This document shows, in pieces, positions 1-5,550 of a stretch of DNA of 8,472 nucleotides. This stretch comes from Candidatus Zhuqueibacterota bacterium 4484_188. GTDB lineage: Bacteria > Calditrichota > Calditrichia > RBG-13-44-9. The stretch lies in NCBI GenBank assembly GCA_002049825.1, contig MVCZ01000156.1:1-8472 (forward strand), in the 5' to 3' direction. Under the pieces are notes generated by a model. That model was not told where the DNA came from, searched no databases, and was given only the letters and a program-made list of their open reading frames with translations. Position 1 is the first letter of the stretch, and each line of letters opens with the position of its first letter. The translations under genes were made by a program, and so were the position numbers.

Positions 1-173
1 TTTCGCAAATCATATTGAATGACCCCGGACAACTGAGCAATATTCTGCTGCACAATCGCATCGGAATTGTAATTGAAAAATTCCGTTGTGGCGGTGTCCG
101 ATGCCCGGAAAGCAATTAAAAGCAGAAATCCCATTACGAAAAATCCGCCCAAAATGTCTAAGTATGTTCCCAT
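1..173 (-). CDS. Pilin-like membrane-anchored protein, N-terminal part (runs off the left edge)
   Basis: Only the first 57 codons are in the window. The protein starts MGTYLDILGGFFVMGFLLL, so a hydrophobic helix (about residues 5-22) begins almost at once, followed by a polar stretch rich in Asn, Gln and Thr. The N-terminus resembles an already processed type IV pilin: a Gly at position 2, then the helix, with no basic leader. The ATG follows a GGGAG Shine-Dalgarno by 9 bases, and the gene starts 18 bp after the stop of the pilin-like gene upstream, so the two are almost surely co-transcribed behind the PilB-like ATPase. I infer a minor pilin or pilus-associated membrane protein. No conserved catalytic motif is visible and the C-terminal domain is not seen. 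Confidence 0.7.
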   Translation of the reverse strand, partial: MGTYLDILGGFFVMGFLLLIAFRASDTATTEFFNYNSDAIVQQNIAQLSGVIQYDLR

Positions 174-191
174 TTTATTATTCTCCCGCGC

Positions 192-653
192 CTAATCATA
201 AAACCAATAGGTGTTTACAAAACTGATCTGCAGCGTATCCCTCACTTTTTCGCCGTTGACGTATTTAAAAAGTAACGGCTCGGAATAATTGTCGGTTATT
301 TTGTCAAAATTGATTTTGTAGGCTAAGCCGCTGATTCCGGTATCGATAACCGTGTAATTATTAAAATCATCGAAATCATCGATTACGCCGTTGTCGTTAG
401 CATCAAACCCCAGGTTTGCCGGAGGAGTAAAATCCGGCAAATCTTTACCGCTGCTGGTGTCGGTGGTGGCTTCGTCGAAAAAGTACTGTGAGGTTTGCTC
501 AATGTAAGAAGTTAAAATAGAAATCGCTTCCAATTTATAGCGGTTTTGCGAGAGCGAGATATCATGGTAACTGAGCGTTTTATTGAAATTCAAAATCGTG
601 ATAGTCAGTAAGATAAGGGCGCCAAAAGTCAATAATGTTTGTCCGCTATTCAT
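192..653 (-). CDS. Short-leader pilin-like protein (minor pilin candidate)
   Basis: A 153-residue protein starting MNSGQTLLTFGALILL. A single hydrophobic helix spans about residues 5-22 and is followed by a polar helical part (about 23-60) and a Ser/Thr/Asp-rich globular part. Residues 85-96 contain an acidic stretch (DANDNGVIDDFDD) that looks like a calcium-binding loop. The layout is that of a type IV pilin-like subunit, but only four residues precede the possible Gly|Gln cleavage point and the usual Glu at mature position 5 is missing. The AAGGA ribosome site lies about 8 bases before the ATG, and the gene starts 18 bp after the ATPase stop, so it belongs to the pilus operon. I recall similar GQTLLT-type proteins from Ignavibacteria/Calditrichota pilus clusters. 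The exact role (minor pilin, initiator or adhesin) is inferred. Confidence 0.82.
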   Translation of the reverse strand: MNSGQTLLTFGALILLTITILNFNKTLSYHDISLSQNRYKLEAISILTSYIEQTSQYFFDEATTDTSSGKDLPDFTPPANLGFDANDNGVIDDFDDFNNYTVIDTGISGLAYKINFDKITDNYSEPLLFKYVNGEKVRDTLQISFVNTYWFYD

Positions 654-671
654 AAAACAGTCCTTTTATAG

Positions 672-2489
672 CTAATCTTCAGCGGTTGCATAAGCAACCT
701 CCTCCAGGGTAGTCAGTCCCTGTTTGATTCGTTCCCTTCCGGCAGCGCGCAGAGTAAGCATGCCATCCTTAATTGCCCGGGCACGAATCGTTTCTTCATC
801 GATTTCTTTCCCGGTTTTAAAAATGATATTTCTGATTTCCCTGGTAAAATAGAGAGTTTCGTGGATGGCAATTCTTCCTTTATAGCCATTGTGGCAGGCA
901 TCGCAGCCTACCGCTTCATAAAATACAGTTTGCCGGATTTCCTCCGGTGTGAAACCCAGCCCCAAAGGAATGGAAGGATTTAAATTCTTTACCGGGCGTT
1001 TACATTTTTCGCACAGTCTCCGGATGAGACGCTGGGCAATTATGATGTTGATGGCGTACGCAATCAAAAAGGTTTCGATACCCATTTTATAGAGCCGGGA
1101 AATGGCGCTCGGTGCGTCGTTGGTGTGCAGGGTCGAGAAGGTAAGGTGACCGGTGTTAGCTAATTTGATAGCAGTGTCGGCGGTTTCCCGATCGCGAATC
1201 TCACCTACCATTACCACATCCGGGTCGTGACGCAGGATAGAGCGCAACGCCTGCTCAAATCCGTTTTTATGACTGATTTTAATCTGCCGGGCGCCGGGAA
1301 TAATATACTCCACCGGATCTTCCACTGTGAGCACGTTAATTTCGGGATTGATGATGTGGCTGAGGGCGGCAGTTAAAGTAGTGGATTTCCCACTGCCGGT
1401 GGGACCGGTAATAATAACCATTCCCTGCGGTTTGGAAATCGCTTTGATAAAGAGTTTTTTCGCTTCGCCTTCGAATCCCAGTTTTGTCAGATCGGTAATT
1501 ACTTTGCGATCGTCCAGAATACGAATAACCACGCTTTCGAATTTGTGCTGGAAATCTTTCCCAACAATCGGCAGCACCGAAACGCGGTAGCGAATCAGGT
1601 GGTCGTCGATTTTGCGCTGGATGAAACCGTCCTGGGCAGAGTCCCGCTCGAAACGGTCGATGTTTTTCGAGCGGTCTTTCACCACCGCAACCAGTGCTTC
1701 GGGTCGAACACCCTCCTGCACGTGCCATAGCTGCAATTTTCCGTCAATCCGAATGTGGATTTCGGATGTCTGGGCGTCCTTGGGAATAATATGGATGTCG
1801 CTGGCACCCCGCCGCACTGCTTCAATCAACATGCCTTCCACCAGGTTTACCAGCAGGCTTTTGTTAATCTCCGAATCAATCGCCTCTTCATCGATAACCG
1901 TTTCCTGGTCGTCCAGTTCATTTATTTCCAGGGTTAAATCCTGCAGCACTTTCAGGTATTCATTTTCTTCCGGGAAGACCACCATCAGCAGCCCTTCCAG
2001 GTCGTCGCTCTTCACATAGCATACTTCGTAACGTTTGGCACCAATGGCGCGGGCAATGATCGGAATATTCTTGTTGGTCGGATCGGCGGCTAAGAAAATC
2101 AATTTGTAGGGACGGTTCTCATCGTATTTATAAACCAGAATCCGGTCCTTTTTCATCAGGTCCAGAATAGTATCGGGAAGCGGCTCCAGCATTTTACGCA
2201 TAAAATCAATCCGGCTTGGACTGAGGTTTTCTTCACGCATCACAATTTCCCGAAAACCGTAAAGCTGGGTGACCTCCCGGTAAACGCTGTCGTAATTGAT
2301 GTGAAAATCGGAAACCAGGATTTGCGCCAGACTGCGCCGTTGACCGGGGTCTTCCGATTCTTTGGTCTTGAGCGCCTGCTCCAGTGTTTTAAAATCTATA
2401 AGTCCCTTCTGCAAAAGCGTGATGCCCAGCTTGTCGCTAACATCCGCGGCGCTTTTCGCGCGGGACTGATATAATAGATTGTTCGCCAT
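672..2489 (-). CDS. pilB: Type IV pilus assembly / type II secretion ATPase PilB/GspE
   Basis: This hexameric cytoplasmic ATPase powers pilus or pseudopilus extension through the inner-membrane platform protein. The protein has 605 residues, normal for the family. Residues 15-175 fit the N-terminal MshEN/GspE_N region. The ATPase core has a Walker A box GPTGSGKST (362-370), an Asp box around VEDPVEY (389-395), a Walker B region DPDVVMVGEIRD (422-433), a His box GHLTFSTLHTNDA (447-459) and the paired cysteines of the zinc site, CEKC (493-496) and CDAC (529-532). Everything needed for activity appears intact. The start is supported by a strong AAGGAAGG site just upstream. It lies 30 bp after the platform gene, with pilin-like genes on both sides. 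The sequence alone does not separate PilB from GspE; pilin-like neighbours favour a pilus. It is the one clearly undamaged machine gene here. Confidence 0.96.
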   Translation of the reverse strand: MANNLLYQSRAKSAADVSDKLGITLLQKGLIDFKTLEQALKTKESEDPGQRRSLAQILVSDFHINYDSVYREVTQLYGFREIVMREENLSPSRIDFMRKMLEPLPDTILDLMKKDRILVYKYDENRPYKLIFLAADPTNKNIPIIARAIGAKRYEVCYVKSDDLEGLLMVVFPEENEYLKVLQDLTLEINELDDQETVIDEEAIDSEINKSLLVNLVEGMLIEAVRRGASDIHIIPKDAQTSEIHIRIDGKLQLWHVQEGVRPEALVAVVKDRSKNIDRFERDSAQDGFIQRKIDDHLIRYRVSVLPIVGKDFQHKFESVVIRILDDRKVITDLTKLGFEGEAKKLFIKAISKPQGMVIITGPTGSGKSTTLTAALSHIINPEINVLTVEDPVEYIIPGARQIKISHKNGFEQALRSILRHDPDVVMVGEIRDRETADTAIKLANTGHLTFSTLHTNDAPSAISRLYKMGIETFLIAYAINIIIAQRLIRRLCEKCKRPVKNLNPSIPLGLGFTPEEIRQTVFYEAVGCDACHNGYKGRIAIHETLYFTREIRNIIFKTGKEIDEETIRARAIKDGMLTLRAAGRERIKQGLTTLEEVAYATAED

Positions 2490-2519
2490 TTACCTTCCTT
2501 ACAAATTATCGAGCCAAAT

Positions 2520-3398
2520 TTAGCCGATTGGTGTCCTGGGCGTAATCAACGCGGTTTCCGAAGAAATCAGCGTTAGAACGGTCATGATCACCATAATAAT
2601 CATGGCAACGCCAAGTTGGATAAAATCGATGGCATTCTTTAATTTATACACCGTTTCTTTCTCGTAATAATTTGCAATTTGCAGCGCCGTTTTCTTCACT
2701 GTTCCGGTTTCTGCGCCTGAGTGAAAACGAGCCAGGGCAGTTTTGGTGAACACCCCGGTGGCTTCGAAAGAAGATACCAGTCCTTTCCCCTGGCTCAGCA
2801 TCATGGGAATGGCAATGGTTTTAATTTGCTCCTCGAAGTAACGGTTTCCACAGGCTTCCGCCGCCAATTTAATAGCGTCTACGTTTTCGCCGGAACCGCT
2901 GTAAAGTGCGTAAAAAACCCGGCAGAATATTTCGATGGTTGTTTTCTGAAAGAGCGAACCGATGATTGGAATCCGGAGAATATATTTGTCGCGTACAAAT
3001 TTACCCTTCGCGGTTCTGAAAAAATAGATGAGTCCGGAACCGGCAGCACCGGTGAGAAGAAGAATGAGCAGCATATTGTCCAGCAGAAAATCACTGATCT
3101 GAAGCGTGGTGCGCGTCATCGGCGGCAGTTCACTACCCAGCTTGAGAAACAATTTTGCCGTTTCGGGAAAAATATAGGTCACGTAAAAGATGACGGCTCC
3201 GAAAAGAATGAGCAGCGTAAAGAGCGGCATAATCAAAGCGCTCCTCAAATTCTTTTTGAATTCCGCCTGCCGTTCCAAAAATCTTGCCGTGCTTTCATAA
3301 ATATCCCTCTTCTTTGGAAAAAGCCTTTTGCTCCCCGGAGATTGGCTTCTCGTCATTTCGTTGAATTTTGTAGAGGAATGTTTTTCTTTTTTTGACAT
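2520..3398 (-). CDS. pilC: PilC/GspF inner-membrane platform protein, C-terminal fragment (internal deletion and frameshift)
   Basis: From about codon 32 (DIYESTARFLERQAEFKKN) this is the later part of a PilC/GspF platform protein: the last helix of the first T2SSF domain, a transmembrane segment (about 55-75 of the open frame), a second one (about 104-126), then a complete second T2SSF domain with the typical FEATGVF and GAETG motifs and a final membrane helix. The first 31 codons of this open frame are out-of-frame reading of the upstream fragment, so the ATG at 3398 is probably not a real start. About 100 residues of the first T2SSF domain are missing at the join near 3306. The platform connects the ATPase to the growing pilus, so the product as written should not be functional. 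It is followed 30 bp later by the ATPase gene. Assembly error is an alternative to real gene decay. Confidence 0.85.
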   Translation of the reverse strand: MSKKEKHSSTKFNEMTRSQSPGSKRLFPKKRDIYESTARFLERQAEFKKNLRSALIMPLFTLLILFGAVIFYVTYIFPETAKLFLKLGSELPPMTRTTLQISDFLLDNMLLILLLTGAAGSGLIYFFRTAKGKFVRDKYILRIPIIGSLFQKTTIEIFCRVFYALYSGSGENVDAIKLAAEACGNRYFEEQIKTIAIPMMLSQGKGLVSSFEATGVFTKTALARFHSGAETGTVKKTALQIANYYEKETVYKLKNAIDFIQLGVAMIIMVIMTVLTLISSETALITPRTPIG

Positions 3399-3531
3399 GA
3401 AGTATTTTCAGACGATGTTTGCTGGCAAATTGGCGTATTCTCTTTTTTGCCTGTAAATAATGATTCGCCGAGATTACGCCCTGAACGAGTTTTCCATTCC
3501 GTGTAGTTCCTTCAAATTTAAAATCTGACAT
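3295..3531 (-). pseudogene. pilC: PilC/GspF N-terminal fragment, out of frame with the rest
   Basis: These 78 codons encode the N-terminal segment common to PilC/GspF proteins: FKFEGTTRNGKLVQGVISA corresponds to the usual F.Y.a.d..G....G.i.A start, then a helix and EKPISGEQKAFSKEE. After this the frame reads GYL and stops. One frame over (+1), the same DNA continues as DIYESTARFLERQ, which in intact relatives lies about 100 residues further on. So the join at about 3306 removes most of the first T2SSF domain and also changes frame. The ATG has only a weak, G-rich candidate ribosome site. The fragment sits directly behind the terminator that follows the pilin gene. Together with the 3' part it represents one broken gene at 2520-3531. 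Confidence 0.8.
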
Positions 3532-3551
3532 ATCACGCCGCCCATTTTTAC

Positions 3552-3582
3552 AAAAGCGGGATATTCCTCACATCCCGCTTTT
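3552..3582 (-). terminator. Hairpin terminator after the pilin gene
   Basis: A perfect 11-bp inverted repeat (aaaagcgggat at 3552-3562 and atcccgctttt at 3572-3582) with a 9-base loop. The stem is GC-rich in the middle and flanked by A and T runs, so it could work in both directions; on the minus strand the stem ends in TTTT. It lies 20 bp beyond the pilin stop and before the platform gene, so it probably ends most pilin transcripts and lets only some read on into the assembly genes. Confidence 0.8.
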
Positions 3583-3601
3583 TGGTCCACTGTCTGTTTG
3601 G

Positions 3602-4036
3602 CTAATTAACAACGGTGGTCAGTAAGCTGTCAGAAGTTACCTTGGTGTACGCTTCAACTTTGTAGTTTCCATTGTCGCCTTCTTCTGTTCCCCACCCGAT
3701 GATGTAAATTGTTGAAGCACTGCTGGAAATCGAGGTGGTCGAAGTAGTGTCGCTGGGTGCGGTAGGTGCAGCGGTCGCTACCCGGTAAAACCCGTTTCCG
3801 TTCTCCTTGTCTAACCGACCCAGAGAAAATCCTTTAAAATCCTGTGAACCACCACCCAGTTGCGTTGGTGTCCGGTAATAGCGTTGCGCTTTGGATGCCA
3901 GGTTCGCCAAATCGCTTATCACCGCCTGACGGTTGGTGTCCACTGCGCTGCTCTGGAACATATTCACCCCCACGGCAATGGCGATACCGACAATGATAAT
4001 ACCCAAAACGATAAGCAATAATTGCTGTTGACCCAT
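3602..4036 (-). CDS. Major pilin-like protein with minimal leader
   Basis: A 144-residue protein beginning MGQQQLLLIVLGIIIVGIAIAVG. One strongly hydrophobic helix (about 5-24) is followed by an amphipathic helix (about 27-55), then a soluble C-terminal domain with a Thr/Ser-rich stretch at about 90-109 and alternating beta-like segments near the end. This is a type IV pilin layout, but any leader would be just Met-Gly, the residues after it are Gln-Gln-Gln, and the conserved Glu5 is absent. The start has the best ribosome site of the window (AGGAGG, 8 bases before the ATG). A strong terminator follows the stop and a long regulatory region precedes the gene. These features fit an abundant structural subunit. 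That it is the major pilin is inferred from position and expression signals. Confidence 0.85.
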   Translation of the reverse strand: MGQQQLLLIVLGIIIVGIAIAVGVNMFQSSAVDTNRQAVISDLANLASKAQRYYRTPTQLGGGSQDFKGFSLGRLDKENGNGFYRVATAAPTAPSDTTSTTSISSSASTIYIIGWGTEEGDNGNYKVEAYTKVTSDSLLTTVVN

Positions 4037-4038
4037 AA

Positions 4039-4119
4039 TTAATTCCTCCTTGATTTAAGGTTTTGATTTAAGAAATGTAATCGAGAAAAATGCGCGTTGT
4101 TTTCCGGGCGAACTTTCAA
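4039..4119 (-). CDS. Possible 26-codon leader ORF overlapping the pilin ribosome site
   Basis: A full AAGGAGGT ribosome site (4122-4129) stands about 80 bases before the pilin and has no annotated gene behind it. Seven bases later a TTG opens a frame of 26 codons (product begins MKVRPENNAH and ends KSRRN). Its last sense codons AGG AGG AAT are the pilin Shine-Dalgarno itself, and its TAA ends two bases before the pilin ATG. This would couple translation of the leader to the pilin. A TTG start and the short length leave it uncertain; the AGGAGG could instead be a ribosome standby site or chance. Confidence 0.3.
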   Translation of the reverse strand: MKVRPENNAHFSRLHFLNQNLKSRRN

Positions 4120-4440
4120 AGAGCAACCTCCTTGTTTGTTGTACCTTCCGTAGTTCTTTGTTCTGTTTTTTATAGCTTCAAATTACGTACCATAAAACAC
4201 GATCAGTGAAATTTCTTAAATATACGGTGTTCCGTAGTTTTTGGGAGGGTGAAATTTTGTAGAAAATATCGACAAATGGTAAAAAATATCAACTAAACAT
4301 TGTTTCACATCTGAAACCATAAATAGTTGGAAGCAAGAAGCCGGTACTAGCGGGCAAACTGTCTCAGACTGCCGTTGAAACACCACAGGTGCCAAACGTT
4401 TCGACCCATATTATTCATTTAAAGCAGAATCATAAGAAGC
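4120..4440 (-). promoter_or_regulatory. Regulatory region upstream of the pilin gene
   Basis: No gene is visible here. The stretch holds two copies of TTCCGTAGTT on the plus strand (4146-4155 and 4230-4239), exactly 84 bases apart, the second being half of a palindrome TACGG-TGTT-CCGTA (4223-4236). A pair of AT-rich direct repeats lies at 4260-4293. A possible minus-strand sigma70-type promoter is TTGATA, 18 bases, TATTTT across the AT-rich repeats. Farther upstream there are hairpins such as GAAACACC...GTTTC near 4377-4402. It probably carries the promoter of the pilin transcript; individual elements are tentative. Confidence 0.4.
4260..4293. repeat. Two 14-bp direct repeats spaced at 20 bp
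   Basis: TAGAAAATATCGAC (4260-4273) and TAAAAAATATCAAC (4280-4293) agree at 12 of 14 positions and start exactly 20 bp apart, about two helical turns, so both copies would face the same side of the DNA. The spacing and AT-rich core suggest tandem binding sites of a regulator upstream of the pilin gene. The repeats overlap the promoter candidate. Confidence 0.45.
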
Positions 4441-4446
4441 AAGTAT

Positions 4447-4692
4447 ACCCGTTGTGCTAATTATTTTAAAAAACCGATTCCCATCGGGATCACTACATGA
4501 AAAACGGTTGCTAAGTGATGAATTCGGGTGCTGACTCAATCCCGCTTTGAGACAACACCTTGCTTAAACAAGGTGAACGAGACCTTCAAATCTCATGTTA
4601 ATAACCGCTTCCCACATCGTGGTTCCCATTTATGCTAATGGTACGGAAAGCGGTTTGTAGAAAACCAAAAAATTTTTATTAGCACAACGGGT
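4447..4692. mobile_element. 246-bp hairpin-rich element with 15-bp inverted ends (MITE-like)
   Basis: The ends are a perfect inverted repeat: acccgttgtgctaat at 4447-4461 and attagcacaacgggt at 4678-4692. Near-identical 7-bp sequences lie at the borders, AAGTATA (4441-4447) and AAGCATA (4694-4700), and could be a target duplication with one change. The inside has no credible gene but several hairpins: ATCACT/AGTGAT (4489-4519), CACCTTG/CAAGGTG (4556-4575) and a branched structure at 4603-4655. The right end lies inside the kinase-like gene, whose last 20 or so codons and stop are provided by the element. This looks like a non-autonomous transposable element or a mobile structured repeat. I cannot name a family, and a structured RNA closed by a 15-bp stem is the alternative. 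Confidence 0.5.
4603..4655. other. Three-way-junction type inverted repeat inside the element
   Basis: An outer stem AACCGCTT (4603-4610) pairs with AAGCGGTT (4648-4655). Within it are two smaller hairpins, CAC/GTG around 4613-4621 and CCATT/AATGG (4626-4641). This nested, branched pattern is unlikely to be random and could form as cruciform DNA or folded RNA on either strand. Confidence 0.45.
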
Positions 4693-5550
4693 TAAGCATA
4701 TAAAAATCTCAAGGTTTCGACGATAATATTTAGAATCTTTCGGGTATCCCACAGAATGATTCAAAATAGTTTTCAATGTGGGTAATTCGGCAAAATGCGA
4801 AAGGTAAAAATAATCGGCGATACCGAAGATGGTAGCCCCAACCAGGGCAATCAGTGAAATGTGCCAGGAACGCGGAGCTAATTCACGGCGGCGTTTCGCC
4901 CTGCGTATCATGCGCCCGCGAATGGTTAACGGCCAGTTGTAAAACAGGTTAAACACTTTATGTTCCAGTAGAGCACCGCCTTCGCCAAAAACCGGAACAA
5001 TATGAACTGCCTCGGTCGCCCAGTGACCAGCCATAAACCGGGCAAGCGCCGGATACCGGTAGGTCATCTGAATCGGAAATGCCAGGTAACCGATGTATTT
5101 AAAAAATGCCAAAAAAACCGCAATGTTATAATCCTTAAAATTTCGTTCTTTGATAACCAGGTACAGCACGTACAGCCCGCGCGCCACTTCCCGCAAATGA
5201 GCGTTAAAATACAGGCGGAATGGTCTGACAAAAATAAAATTCAACCGACTTTGGGCATATTGCTTATCGGTAAAAAATTTATGAAGACCAATGGGAAGAA
5301 GAGAAAGCGGAAGATGGTAGATGATTGGCCAGACTCTTTCGGAAATTTGCAATGCCTTCTTCTCATCAACCCGCCCCGCCCTGTACCAGCTTAAGGCGTA
5401 TTCGGTTGCTTTTACCCGGATAGCCCGCCATAAATAATTCCCACTGGTCAGAATATTCAAATAGTGTTTACGATAATTTTCCTGTCCCCAGAACCGGCGG
5501 ATGAAATGACCTAAAAACGGAAGAAATATACGCTTCCAGTTTTCCCACAT
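4630..5550 (-). CDS. Membrane C-terminal half of the kinase-like protein (frameshifted from the upstream half; tail encoded by the element)
   Basis: An open frame of 306 codons that overlaps the kinase-like frame by 83 bases in the +1 frame. The first part (RRFWGQENYRKHYLNILTSG, then LSWYRAGRVDEKKALQISERVW) is charged and helical. Hydrophobic segments at about 74-90, 141-162 and 229-250 suggest membrane association. I do not recognise a named family; the order kinase-like domain then this segment suggests one original protein of about 600 residues. The first codon ATG has no separate ribosome site that convinces me, which also argues for a frameshift rather than a second gene. The last residues, from LTRCANKNF onward, are coded by the inverted-repeat element, so the natural C-terminus is lost. 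If the element and one border copy are removed, the frame would end with a short hydrophobic tail at 4419. Confidence 0.7.
   Translation of the reverse strand: MWENWKRIFLPFLGHFIRRFWGQENYRKHYLNILTSGNYLWRAIRVKATEYALSWYRAGRVDEKKALQISERVWPIIYHLPLSLLPIGLHKFFTDKQYAQSRLNFIFVRPFRLYFNAHLREVARGLYVLYLVIKERNFKDYNIAVFLAFFKYIGYLAFPIQMTYRYPALARFMAGHWATEAVHIVPVFGEGGALLEHKVFNLFYNWPLTIRGRMIRRAKRRRELAPRSWHISLIALVGATIFGIADYFYLSHFAELPTLKTILNHSVGYPKDSKYYRRNLEIFICLTRCANKNFLVFYKPLSVPLA

Noticed and set aside
3295..3330. Programmed ribosomal frameshift joining the two pilC fragments
   Set aside because: A shift would restore the frame but not the missing 100 or so residues of the T2SSF domain, and no typical slippery site with a stimulating structure is seen.
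2721..3395. Long plus-strand open frame of 224 codons opposite the platform gene
   Set aside because: It mirrors the minus-strand pilC coding sequence, has no recognisable domain and no convincing ribosome site, so it is a shadow frame.
4378..4395. TGGCAC on the minus strand resembling a sigma54 -24 element upstream of the pilin
   Set aside because: At the required distance the bases read GT rather than GC, and the site is over 300 bases from the pilin start, so it does not meet the sigma54 pattern.
4419..4560. A minus-strand frame in the element with CSDPDGNRFF, similar to the end of glyoxalase/VOC-fold proteins
   Set aside because: The frame has an internal TAG just before the motif, no start or ribosome site, and crosses the element border; the match is short enough to be chance.
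4340..4700. Group II intron or other ribozyme remnant
   Set aside because: I found no domain V-like hairpin or GTGYG-type 5' end; the hairpins fit a MITE-like unit better.
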